DNA of 64,000 nt from Gemmatimonadaceae bacterium (GTDB lineage: Bacteria > Gemmatimonadota > Gemmatimonadetes > Gemmatimonadales > Gemmatimonadaceae). Made by a program: the position numbers and the translations under genes. Of this stretch, positions 1 through 8,212 are shown piece by piece. The notes beneath the pieces were generated by a model. It searched no databases and had not been told where the DNA came from. It saw only the letters and a program-made list of their open reading frames with translations. Where the stretch lies: contig JAICWO010000006.1 in NCBI GenBank assembly GCA_025934775.1, positions 1-64,000 of the forward strand, written 5' to 3'. How positions within the stretch are numbered: the stretch's first letter is position 1; the number at the start of each line of letters is the position of its first letter.

Positions 1-90
1 CGCCGGCGGCGGGATCAGCAGTTTCAACTTCTGCCAGAGCGGCTCGGGAATCGTACTGAAGCGCTTGTCCATGCGCCGGTCGATCCGCAT
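1..90 (-). mobile_element. IS5-like transposase, N-terminal end (runs off window)
   Basis: Reading leftwards from 90, the frame gives a start (Met-Arg-Ile-Asp) followed by a segment containing EPLWQKLKLLIPP, the typical opening of IS5-family transposases with an E-[PQ]-W-x2-[LI] motif. A second ATG at 72 and a more upstream one at 114 are also in frame. Only about 30 residues are inside the window. The AT-rich stretch 119-141 just outside the gene may be the terminal inverted repeat of the element, but its other end is not visible. Family assignment rests on this short N-terminus only. Confidence 0.6.
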
Positions 91-148
91 ACTCAACGCC
101 AAGCCATCCCACATTCAGCAAATTTTGAGACCGGTTCTTAGGTGAAGC

Positions 149-214
149 GCGCTCACGTTGCGCTCACGGTGTGCTCACGGTTCCCGTGAGGCGCGCTCAC
201 GGTGCGCTCACGCT
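149..214. repeat. Six-unit 11-bp tandem repeat array
   Basis: Six consecutive 11-bp units: GCGCTCACGTT, GCGCTCACGGT, GTGCTCACGGT, a divergent unit TCCCGTGAGGC containing the inverted core CGTGAG, then GCGCTCACGGT and GCGCTCACGCT. The period is close to one helical turn. The same unit occurs twice more at 7878-7899. Function unknown; phased protein binding sites are one possibility. Confidence 0.85.
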
Positions 215-481
215 TCCTATCCATATTGTCGCGCAGCTGAGGTGTTCGCACGCACTCAGAAATTAAGGCCTTCCAATCTGAGGAATCGCTGTGCTGCCTG
301 GTGCCCGGAAGGGCGGTGCCCCACAGCAATTGCGCCAATTCGAGATAGTGGTCGAGGCTGCGTGTCTGCCGCTTCCCGTTGTGGCAGTCACGCTTTGTGC
401 GCCTGGAGAGCGCAGAAGTAGCGGGCAGGGAGAGTCAGCATTTTCGATTGCCAAATTCATATTCCAAAACAGGAGATTCCC
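215..481. other. Non-coding leader upstream of the small secreted protein gene
   Basis: No convincing gene. It contains an AT-richer segment (about 435-475) directly upstream of the 482 gene where its promoter probably lies, and a clear Shine-Dalgarno (AGGAGA) just before 482. No promoter hexamers are assigned with confidence. Confidence 0.5.
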
Positions 482-700
482 ATGCAGAAAAGGCTTCAGA
501 AGGTGACAATGCTGTTTGCGCTCGTGTGCGTTGCGAATGCCGCATACGCATCGCGCGCGCTTGCGCAGGATGAAATCATCGCGTCTTGCTCCGGCTCCTG
601 CAAACAGCTTTCAGACTGTAGCGGCCTCGCGTCCTCCACCGGGAGTTGCGCCTGCTTTGCGAATCCTTTCGGGCCGACGTGCATTGAAAACCAGGGGTGA
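482..700 (+). CDS. Small secreted six-cysteine protein with EGF-like cysteine spacing
   Basis: A 72-residue protein with an N-terminal signal peptide (basic MQKR start, hydrophobic MLFALVCVANAAYA core) and a likely cleavage after ALA near residue 28. The mature ~44 residues hold six cysteines spaced C-x3-C-x5-C-x9-C-x-C-x8-C, the order and spacing class of EGF-like domains, ending in CACFANPFGPTC. Three disulfides are therefore plausible. AGGAGA precedes the ATG. It heads a same-strand cluster with two thiol oxidoreductases, a beta-propeller lipoprotein and a TonB-dependent receptor, which suggests it is their substrate or ligand. Function not recognised; a secreted signal, bacteriocin-like peptide or metallophore-type peptide are all open. 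Confidence 0.75.
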   Translation: MQKRLQKVTMLFALVCVANAAYASRALAQDEIIASCSGSCKQLSDCSGLASSTGSCACFANPFGPTCIENQG

Positions 701-796
701 TCCGGACCGGCCAGTCCGACGCAGGCCTGGCGTGACGTACTAAACCTGCAAGACTCTCCCTCCCTGCATTCTCATCAGTCGGAGTTCACGCGTCTC

Positions 797-1453
797 ATGA
801 AGACAGTCTCGATAGTCACCCCTGCGGCCGCTGCGATTCTAGGTCTTTGCGCGTTGGTGATGACAATCGCGAACGTGCGCACGTCATTCGCCCGCAACCA
901 CACTCCTCCAACGGAGCCGTGGGATTCAGTCGCGAATTGGAAGTCTTACGAGCGGACGAGCCTGCGCATCGGTCCGGCTAGGCCGCGTGTCAGCATTATA
1001 GTATTTACGGACTACGAATGCCCCGCCTGCAAGCAGCTTGCAAAGCGGCTCGGAGCGCTCCGGCGGGAATATCCGACTCGTCTTGCCGTGTTCATACGTC
1101 AATTTCCTCTCGAGGGGCACCCAATCGCTCCGCTCGCGGCGAAGGCTGCCGTATGCGCCGAACAGCAGGGCAAGCTTGAACAGTTCGACAGCCTGCTTGT
1201 GCAGGCGCCAACCCTCGAAGGTAAAACGATGGTTAGTTGGGCACAGGCGGCCGGCGTCGGCGACACCACGGCTTTTGCCAAATGCACCGGCAGTCCCGCC
1301 ACTGCTCGAATTGTTGACGCGGACATCGCCGACGGCCGGCGACTTGGAGTCGTGGGGACACCGACTCTACTCGTTGACAACGAGGAGTACGTTGGCATTC
1401 CATTTGGGCTGGAAAGTATCGTGTCTCGACATCTGGACAGGTCCGCGCCATGA
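797..1453 (+). CDS. DsbA-like thiol:disulfide oxidoreductase (first copy)
   Basis: A 218-residue protein with one N-terminal hydrophobic segment (residues 8-25, signal peptide or anchor), then a thioredoxin fold of the DsbA/Thioredoxin_4 type. The active site CPAC is at residues 75-78 after VFTDYE; the cis-proline loop GTPTLLV lies near residue 188. Such enzymes form or isomerise disulfides in the periplasm. Its stop overlaps the next start (ATGA at 1450), implying translational coupling with the propeller lipoprotein. A paralog with a CPYC site lies at 2595. The six-cysteine secreted protein just upstream is the obvious candidate substrate (inference). Confidence 0.88.
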   Translation: MKTVSIVTPAAAAILGLCALVMTIANVRTSFARNHTPPTEPWDSVANWKSYERTSLRIGPARPRVSIIVFTDYECPACKQLAKRLGALRREYPTRLAVFIRQFPLEGHPIAPLAAKAAVCAEQQGKLEQFDSLLVQAPTLEGKTMVSWAQAAGVGDTTAFAKCTGSPATARIVDADIADGRRLGVVGTPTLLVDNEEYVGIPFGLESIVSRHLDRSAP

Positions 1454-2598
1454 GCTCGGTCCATCACCGAGGTGCGGCGTACATCAGCATTCTGGCCGTT
1501 TCTGCCGCCATGCTTTCAGTCGCGTGCGCGACGTCCGAGTCGAATTCGCTGAAGGAGCGGGATCTCACTGCGGCAGAAACTTGGGTGGCCGACGCATCGC
1601 CGGTCTTCGACGTCGCCGCCACGGGAGATGACGGCGAACGCAATTTCGCAGGCGCCGTAGGCGCGGTTGAGCTCTCGACGGGAGCGGTTCTCGTTGTTAG
1701 CGGATGGTCTGCGTCGGTTAGCCTGTTCGATCGCACCGGGCGACTCGTATCGTCAACGAGGGACACCGCCCGGATGGCTTCGGCTGCTTGGGCTGGAGAG
1801 TGCCGCCCCGACTCCATCTTCGTTTGGGACAGAGTGAAAAATCGGGTGGAAGTCTTAGGGCCAACGGGTCGGATCGCGCGTGAATTTGCATTTCCGGTGA
1901 AGCCGGTCATCGTCTCTTGCTCGCCTGACGGCCAGTTCGCACTTCTCGGAACTCCACAGGACCTTGGGAAGCGTATCAAGCGCGGCGATGGAACGGCCCT
2001 AGAAGCTCGAGTGTGGCTAGTGAATGATCTCGGCAGCATTGTCGGGAACATTCGGCCAGTAGTTGCGGGATACGCGGTGCCGTTTGGGCGTGTGACCCGG
2101 ATTGCGCGCACAAACACTAGCATCTTCGTCGGCACCGGTGACTCCGCATACGTGGACAGGTATTCTGCGGCAGGGACTTTCACGGGTGCAATCCGCACCG
2201 GCGTAGCCGCTCATGCGCCAACAATTAGCAACAAGAAGCGCGCGATCGACCGAATGACGGCCTTCTTGACCGTGGAATCGCAACGCGCGACGGCTGCTCG
2301 GATGCTAGCAAATAACCCGATGCCGCCTCGCCTTCCGCCCTATTCAGAGATCCTCACCGACTCTGCCGGAGTCGTCTGGGTCGTCCTTTCGTCGCCGGGA
2401 GACGCAACGACGCGCCTGCGGGCCTTCAACCGCGGCGGCGCCGTAATTCGAGATGCTACAATCCCTTGCGACGTTGATGTTATCGGGATCTCTGGCTCAC
2501 GACTAATCGCGGTTAGGCGAGACTCGGTCACCGGGGTTCAGCATGTAAGTATTTATGCTCTGCACAAGACCGGTTCACTCGCGGAGCGAAGACAATGA
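1450..2598 (+). CDS. Beta-propeller lipoprotein (6-bladed propeller-like)
   Basis: A 382-residue secreted protein. The N-terminus has a hydrophobic stretch and a cysteine at residue 26 (LSVAC), a plausible though not ideal lipobox. The body consists of repeated beta-rich segments with Gly/Asp turns (for example VFVWDR-, LFDRTGRLV- and AFNRGGAVI-type blades), as in the 6-bladed propeller proteins often found near secreted small proteins in Bacteroidota. No catalytic motif is seen. It is coupled to both DsbA-like genes by ATGA overlaps (1450 and 2595), so the three are one translational unit. Probable role: periplasmic binding or scaffold partner; unproven. Confidence 0.65.
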   Translation: MSSVHHRGAAYISILAVSAAMLSVACATSESNSLKERDLTAAETWVADASPVFDVAATGDDGERNFAGAVGAVELSTGAVLVVSGWSASVSLFDRTGRLVSSTRDTARMASAAWAGECRPDSIFVWDRVKNRVEVLGPTGRIAREFAFPVKPVIVSCSPDGQFALLGTPQDLGKRIKRGDGTALEARVWLVNDLGSIVGNIRPVVAGYAVPFGRVTRIARTNTSIFVGTGDSAYVDRYSAAGTFTGAIRTGVAAHAPTISNKKRAIDRMTAFLTVESQRATAARMLANNPMPPRLPPYSEILTDSAGVVWVVLSSPGDATTRLRAFNRGGAVIRDATIPCDVDVIGISGSRLIAVRRDSVTGVQHVSIYALHKTGSLAERRQ

Positions 2599-3266
2599 AT
2601 CGCCAAAAGGTCACTGCTTTGGGCGCAGCGTTGTTTACAATGGCGGCTCTTGTTGCAGCTGGGGCTATGCTACGCAGCAGTTTCCGCTTGTACGCCCGCG
2701 GGGGCGCCAGAGTTACCCAACGAGCCGATTGGGCACGGTTCGCAGTGGGCATCGCCCAAGTCGGACCACACTCGGCGCCGCTTACGATTGTTGAGTTTAC
2801 GGACTTTCAATGCCCGTATTGCCGCATGCTCACGCGGCGGCTCGCCTCAGCCGACAAGAGATACCCCGGTCAGATTCGGCTGGTTTTTAGGAACTTTCCG
2901 CTGAATGACCACCCTGCAGCGCGTGCGGCGGCCCTCGCGGGTATCTGCGCGGCGCGCGCGGGCAGATTCAAGCCGATGCACGACTTGCTGTTTTCATTGC
3001 AGGATTCTCTCGGGATACTGCGATGGAGCGAACTCGCGCTGCGTGCCGGAATTCGGGATACTGCTGCATTTGGTAGGTGTCGCCGGAGCTCTCAGGCGCA
3101 AGCGCAGCTCACTCGTGACCTGAGTGCCGCGAGCCAGCTCGGCGTACAAGCAACACCGACGTACCTGGTTAATCAATTCTTAATTACAGGTACATTGTCC
3201 GATAGCGACTTCAATGCAATCATCAAGCGGCAGCTGAATTCGTCACGCGGAGACGTGACGCACTAA
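2595..3266 (+). CDS. DsbA-like thiol:disulfide oxidoreductase (second copy)
   Basis: A 223-residue paralog of the 797 gene: N-terminal membrane or signal segment (residues 8-25), thioredoxin fold with CPYC at residues 73-76 following VEFTDFQ, the NFPLNDHPAA segment matching FPLEGHPIAP in the first copy, and cis-Pro loop ATPTYLV. Conservation of both active cysteines implies a working periplasmic oxidoreductase. The different CxxC dipeptides (PA versus PY) suggest different redox properties, for instance one oxidase and one isomerase or reductase. The start overlaps the propeller lipoprotein stop (ATGA). Confidence 0.88.
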   Translation: MNRQKVTALGAALFTMAALVAAGAMLRSSFRLYARGGARVTQRADWARFAVGIAQVGPHSAPLTIVEFTDFQCPYCRMLTRRLASADKRYPGQIRLVFRNFPLNDHPAARAAALAGICAARAGRFKPMHDLLFSLQDSLGILRWSELALRAGIRDTAAFGRCRRSSQAQAQLTRDLSAASQLGVQATPTYLVNQFLITGTLSDSDFNAIIKRQLNSSRGDVTH

Positions 3267-3326
3267 CGCCAGCGCGGACGCATGCATTCATACGAGTTGC
3301 CACATGCCTCACTGCAAGTTGCCCGA

Positions 3327-6300
3327 ATGAACCCGACGCGAATCGCCCTAGTCTGCGCGATCCTCGTGCTCGGCGCGCGCGCTAACTGCCAAGTGCAAGT
3401 TCCGCATGCCGACGTCATTACGGGACGGGTCACGACCGACAGTGGTGTGGCTATTCAAGGAGCCAGCATCATTGCGACAATGGCGCCGAACCGGGAGCTG
3501 TTCCAAACAGCGTCGGACTCGGCGGGCAACTACGCATTGAAAATCTCCAATGGAACCGGTGACTACCTGGTTCACATCGGCGCCGTCGGGCGCGTTGGAT
3601 CACGCCGCCGCATAACTCGCGGGGCCGCCAGCGATTCAGTGTTCCATGTTGATGCGAGCCTCCGCTCCGCGGCGCCAGTTCGTCTTGCCGCCGTTCGCGT
3701 GAGGGCGGCCAACCCGTTGCCGCAGAGGGGCAGAGATATCCAGCCGAGCCCCGGTGGTGGTGAGACAGTTGTCGACGGAGTTCTTGGCGTCCTGCCTCCC
3801 GATCTCAGTGGTGACATCGCGTCGATCGCGGCACAAACACCAGGTATTATTGGCACCCCAGATGGATTCTCGGCGCTCGGTCTTCCGAGCGCGCAAAACT
3901 CGACCACCCTAAATGGGCTCGCCTTCGGCGGAGCGGATATCCCGCGTGACTTGCCCGTAATCTCCAGGGTCGCAACGAGCTCGTTTGACCCAGCGATAGG
4001 CTGGTTCAGTGGCGGAAACGTCGACATCGACGTCCAGCCCGGCAGCATTTTTGCGACGCGTACCGGGCACGTCACCGCCGACTCCCCGCATCTCCAAACG
4101 CGAGAATCGTTTCCCTCCACCAGCTCCGGGATTTCGCGCTTAGATGCCAGCATGGGCGGAAGCGGCGGTATCACGGATGACGACAAGTACTTCTACAGCT
4201 ATGGTGTTCAGGCTGGCCGTGCATCGCGAAGCTCGATGCCATTGTCGAATGCAGGCCCGTTCTTGCTGAAGCAACTTGGCATCAGTTCCGACTCCGTGAG
4301 CCGATTGCTCGGTGCGGTGGCCGCCGCGGGGATTCCGGAGCCCGAGCGGTCGGCGCCGGATTATCGCGTCACTCAGAACGTGCTTGCGATCGCCCGGATC
4401 GATCATACCCCTTTTGATTGGGAAAACCTGAAACCCTCGCCCACACACGAAGCGATAACTGCTTACGCGCGAATGGTGGACGATGACGGTGCGGGCTTGT
4501 CGCCGCTCAGCACCATCTCCGCGACCGGCCGAAGTTTGGGCCGTGCGTTCGTACTTCAGGGACTACTTTCACACTACTTCAATAATCAATTCCTCGCGGA
4601 CACGAAAACGGCTCTCAGCTATTCGCGGAACGTGACCAGCCCATATCTGCGCATTCCTGCAAGCCAGGTCCTGCTCCGATCGACGGGCACTAATGGTACG
4701 GGCGGCGCGGACCTCGTGAACGTTGGGGCGGATCCATCGCTTTCCAATGATCGTCGGGCAATCTCGTGGGAGACGTCGCAAGAACTGCAATTCTACTTGA
4801 ATCATCGATCGAATCATCGAATTAAATTGACAGCCGACGCAAAGCTCGATCATTTCGCACGCGCTTCGCCCGACGCTGACCTCGGCGCCTTCTACTTTGC
4901 GTCACTGTCCGATTTTGTTGCGAATCAGCCGGCATCATTCACTCGGACTGTTGGCGGCCTATCGAGTTCGTCCTCGGAGTGGAGTAGTTTCGCGGCTGCG
5001 AGCGACACGTGGAGTCCAAACTCACGGCTTCAGGTTCAATACGGTATGCGCGGTGAGGTGAATCGCTTTCTCACGACGCCCGCGTACGATGCGAATGTAT
5101 TCCGGCAGCTTGGAGTCCTTACGAATAGATTGCCGAATACGTGGGGTGTCAGCCCGCGACTCGGCTTCACTTGGCTTCTTGGAAACAACGACGGGACTAC
5201 GGCACTCAGCCGCTTCGGCCCCGTCTACAGGGGACCGACGGCTGCTCTCCGTGGCGGTATTGGCCTCTTCCGCGGCGCGCTAGCGCCGACGCTCGTAAGT
5301 GGGACGACTGCCCAGGAGGTCGGTCGAGCCGGTCAACTAACATGCCTCGCGGCCTCGGCGCCGTCACCGGAATGGGCGAAATACGCCGCGAATCCGTCTT
5401 CCATTCCGGTGCAGTGCGTCGAGCCAGAGTCCACGGCGTTTTCGGATTTACAGCCAGACATACACTACTTCAAGCCGGGTTACACGGCGCCCCAAAGTTG
5501 GCGCGCAAACTTGGGGTATTCACGAGGCTTCGCGCGCCTGCTTTGGTCTGTCGACGCTACGTATTCACTAAACGTGAGGCAGCCGGGAGTAATTGATGCG
5601 AACCTTTTACGGCTGCCGCAGTTTCTCGCAGGCGGGGAACACCGGCCCGTTTACGCGAGTGTCGGCGCAATTGATCCCCGGACTGGTGCACTATCCGCCG
5701 CGACTTCGCGTGCAGATTCAAGTTTCGGTCGTGTCATCACGAGCGTTTCCGATACTCGATCCATCGCGAAGCTCCTGACGTTGACCGTCCAGCCAGACTT
5801 CCGTGTGATCGGCTTCAACCGATGGATCGGGTCGGCATCGTACTCCTTGGCGTCAAGCCACGTTCAGCAACGTGGCTTCGATGGCACGACCTTTGGAGAT
5901 CCAGCCGAGCTATCCTGGTCTCGGAGTGCGCTAGACGTTCGTGATCGCATTCTGTTGCGCGCCGGCTACGCGACTCCGGCAGCGAGAGTCGTGCTGTACG
6001 CGTCATTCATGTCGGGACTTCCGTTTACACCAATCGTGCGGGGAGATGTGAACGGCGATGGCCTGGCAAACGACCGCGCCTTCGTATTTGACCCTGCCCA
6101 CACGATTGATTCGAGTGTAGCCAATGGCATGCGCCTGCTGATGGCTGATAGCCGCCGGGCCCGGATGTGCCTCGCGTCGCAGTTGGGGCATGCCGCCGAT
6201 ACGAACGGCTGCGACGGGCCGTGGTCGATTCAGATGAACACCCAGCTGAGCCTCACAGGCGCAGCGCTTCACTTACCAGAGCGCGTAGCTGCGGTCACGC

Positions 6301-6998
6301 TAAACCTTGCAAACCCGGCCGCCGTGCTTGATGAGCTGCTGCATGGCAGTAATTCGCTGAGAGGATGGGGAGGTGCCTCGCAGCCCGATCCAACACTGCT
6401 CTCGGTGGTCGGTTTCGATCCGTCGGCTCAAGCATTCAAGTACACAGTTAACCCGCACTTTGGGCAGACTAGTCCGGCTCTTGCCCGGTTGACTGCGCCA
6501 TTCCGTATCACGCTGGATGTAAGCATCGATCTCGGGCATTCATGGGAAGAGCAGCAACTGGAACGAGCCCTCAGGCCGGGGCGGCGTGGACATGCGGGAG
6601 CGCGGCTCACCGAGCAACAGCTCTTGACGAACTACTCGCGTGCCGTTCCTGATCCGTACGCTGCGCTTCTCCAGCAGTCGGACTCGTTACTGCTCTCAAG
6701 GGATCAGGTCGACGAACTCGCTCAAGCCCATGTGGCTTACCGCGTGCGCATCGATTCCGTTCTCGCGCCACTCACCAAACGCTTCGCCGCGATCGGAGAT
6801 CAGTTCAATACGGACGAGGAGCTCAAGCTACAAAACAGTGTTATCGATTCTGCCTGGGATATGACTCGCGCTGACGTCCAAGCCCAATTTGCCAGGATCC
6901 TGTCGCCGATTCAGTTGCGCTTACTGCCAAGCTGGGCGTGGCGATTTTACAACGCCGCGGCACCGATGCGCGCGCCTCGACTAACAATCTCTCGGTGA
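3327..6998 (+). CDS. TonB-dependent receptor with carboxypeptidase-regulatory-like N-domain
   Basis: About 1223 residues from the chosen ATG (an in-frame ATG at 3282 would put 15 hydrophilic residues before the signal peptide MNPTRIALVCAILVLG, so 3327 is preferred). Order of parts: signal peptide; a CarboxypepD-regulatory-like beta-sandwich (residues ~25-110, GRVTTDSGVAIQGASI); a plug-like region (~130-250) with the NSTTLNG motif; a long Oar-type outer-membrane barrel to about residue 1090; then a helical C-terminal extension instead of ending at the last strand. It presumably moves a substrate across the outer membrane using TonB energy. Being last in the cluster with the six-cysteine protein and the Dsb pair, it may import or export that peptide (inference). 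Confidence 0.88.
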   Translation: MNPTRIALVCAILVLGARANCQVQVPHADVITGRVTTDSGVAIQGASIIATMAPNRELFQTASDSAGNYALKISNGTGDYLVHIGAVGRVGSRRRITRGAASDSVFHVDASLRSAAPVRLAAVRVRAANPLPQRGRDIQPSPGGGETVVDGVLGVLPPDLSGDIASIAAQTPGIIGTPDGFSALGLPSAQNSTTLNGLAFGGADIPRDLPVISRVATSSFDPAIGWFSGGNVDIDVQPGSIFATRTGHVTADSPHLQTRESFPSTSSGISRLDASMGGSGGITDDDKYFYSYGVQAGRASRSSMPLSNAGPFLLKQLGISSDSVSRLLGAVAAAGIPEPERSAPDYRVTQNVLAIARIDHTPFDWENLKPSPTHEAITAYARMVDDDGAGLSPLSTISATGRSLGRAFVLQGLLSHYFNNQFLADTKTALSYSRNVTSPYLRIPASQVLLRSTGTNGTGGADLVNVGADPSLSNDRRAISWETSQELQFYLNHRSNHRIKLTADAKLDHFARASPDADLGAFYFASLSDFVANQPASFTRTVGGLSSSSSEWSSFAAASDTWSPNSRLQVQYGMRGEVNRFLTTPAYDANVFRQLGVLTNRLPNTWGVSPRLGFTWLLGNNDGTTALSRFGPVYRGPTAALRGGIGLFRGALAPTLVSGTTAQEVGRAGQLTCLAASAPSPEWAKYAANPSSIPVQCVEPESTAFSDLQPDIHYFKPGYTAPQSWRANLGYSRGFARLLWSVDATYSLNVRQPGVIDANLLRLPQFLAGGEHRPVYASVGAIDPRTGALSAATSRADSSFGRVITSVSDTRSIAKLLTLTVQPDFRVIGFNRWIGSASYSLASSHVQQRGFDGTTFGDPAELSWSRSALDVRDRILLRAGYATPAARVVLYASFMSGLPFTPIVRGDVNGDGLANDRAFVFDPAHTIDSSVANGMRLLMADSRRARMCLASQLGHAADTNGCDGPWSIQMNTQLSLTGAALHLPERVAAVTLNLANPAAVLDELLHGSNSLRGWGGASQPDPTLLSVVGFDPSAQAFKYTVNPHFGQTSPALARLTAPFRITLDVSIDLGHSWEEQQLERALRPGRRGHAGARLTEQQLLTNYSRAVPDPYAALLQQSDSLLLSRDQVDELAQAHVAYRVRIDSVLAPLTKRFAAIGDQFNTDEELKLQNSVIDSAWDMTRADVQAQFARILSPIQLRLLPSWAWRFYNAAAPMRAPRLTISR

Positions 6999-7124
6999 GC
7001 GCTTAACGAGCGCGGAATCGCGACGTGCCAATGCGCGAACGCTCTAACATCGCGCCTCGACGCCCGCTTGTTAACTCTGCCCGTTCGGGATCCTACGTGC
7101 CTAGATGACGGCTACCTCGGTGCC
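6999..7124. other. Intergenic, small hairpin
   Basis: Directly after the receptor stop there is a short inverted repeat (GCGCT-TAACG-AGCGC around 6999-7013) that could act as a weak terminator, though no T tract follows. Nothing else is seen. Confidence 0.3.
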
Positions 7125-7341
7125 ATGCCGCCATCGGAAATCCCGTTTATTGTTGAAGAATCCGAGGAAGGCCGGTACACGGCGCACGCCGTCCGCGTCG
7201 ATCGTCACCGAGAGCGACACGCTCGAGGAGCTCCGCGAGACGTTCCCCGAGGCGGTGGAGTGCGACTTTGACGAGCACTACGCGCAGCGCTCAATGTCCA
7301 TCCGGCTGCACGTCGTGCACGTCGAAGTGCTGGCGCTGTAA
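7125..7341 (+). pseudogene. HicB-like antitoxin family protein, frameshifted relic
   Basis: Two consecutive frames together match one small HicB-like protein. The first frame from ATG 7125 gives EIPFIVEESEEGRYTAHAV; the continuation IVTESDTLEELRETFPEAV and the terminal IRLHVVHVEVLAL lie in the +1 frame. The join is around 7190-7200, requiring one extra base relative to the parent gene. The HicB-like half-barrel pattern (VEESxEGxYTA, DTLEELRE) is clear. The bases after 7341 contain a weak possible HicA-like start (SGRDVPRALR), also broken, so a decayed toxin-antitoxin pair is plausible. A sequencing error cannot be excluded. Confidence 0.7.
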
Positions 7342-8160
7342 CGCGTCACGTCGATCGCCAGCACTTCGCCCCCGCGCGTCTTCTCAGGCCGCGATGTGCC
7401 GCGTGCGCTCCGCCACGATCGCATCGAGATCACGCGCGAAGCGAACGGCTGCGGGTTCACGACGGCACATCCTGGCGAGCGTACGTCAGATTCCCGAACA
7501 ATGATGAGCTTCGCATGAAGACGCTCTCGAGCATTCCGCCGCAGATCGCGCCGCATCTCACGATGGGCCGCCACGGGTGCTCGAGTGCCCCTTTGTGCGC
7601 GGCTTTCTCACGCTGTTGCGGCTTTGCCTGAGTGTGCGGCACGATCCGGCGCCTGGTGCGGATAGCGGCATCCACGAGCACGACACCGCGCGGCTCGCTG
7701 GCGACCACCGCTCGGCTCTCGCGCAACTGCTCCGGCTCGGGGCTCGCCGTCGCATCACCAAGTTTGATCGTCCAGCAAGGCCTGAGCAGAGCTGTGAGCA
7801 CCGCGCGCCGCGAAGCGACCCGTTGGCCGGGCGATCTTCAACACCGAGTAGACGATCCGCGGCGCGAGACCGCCGGCGCGCTCACGCCGCGCTCACGCAT
7901 AGTGTGTACACTAGCTGGCGTGATGCGAAGATGCACCGCATTAGCGCCGATCCGCGCTCGCTTCGAACGATATTCCTGCGAGGCGAAACTGTGCGAGACC
8001 CGGTGCGTTGAGGACCTTCGGCACGAGAAAACGCGGTTAATGGGGTCACGCATCACAAGCCTAAGCGTTCGAACTTGCCGACTTGCCCTGAAATAATTTG
8101 CTAATTCGCGAAATGATACAGGCAGAAATCTAAGTAAATACGGGGGGTCGGTCTTCTTGC
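7342..8160. other. Region without a convincing gene
   Basis: About 800 bases with short open frames on both strands that lack recognisable domains or consistent codon bias; probably decayed DNA. It holds the two-copy 11-bp repeat (7878-7899), a TAGTGT-GT-ACACTA palindrome (7900-7913) and an AT-rich stretch (8090-8145) that may contain the promoter of the following sigma-factor gene. Confidence 0.5.
7878..7899. repeat. Two copies of the 11-bp repeat
   Basis: GCGCTCACGCC followed directly by GCGCTCACGCA, the same unit as the six-copy array at 149-214. The two arrays flank the secreted-peptide/receptor cluster. Confidence 0.8.
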
Positions 8161-8212
8161 TGTGCACGGCGCGAGCAAACGCGCCTCGCACCTCCTCGAC
8201 ATCGGAGCCAGC

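Noticed and set aside
149-214. CRISPR array
   Set aside because: Units are only 11 bp with no spacers and no cas genes; it is a simple tandem repeat.
3282-3326. ATG 3282 as start of the TonB receptor
   Set aside because: It would put 15 hydrophilic residues before the signal peptide; ATG 3327 fits better.
7457-7801. Leftward 114-residue frame in the decayed region
   Set aside because: No recognisable domain or ribosome site; could not be supported.
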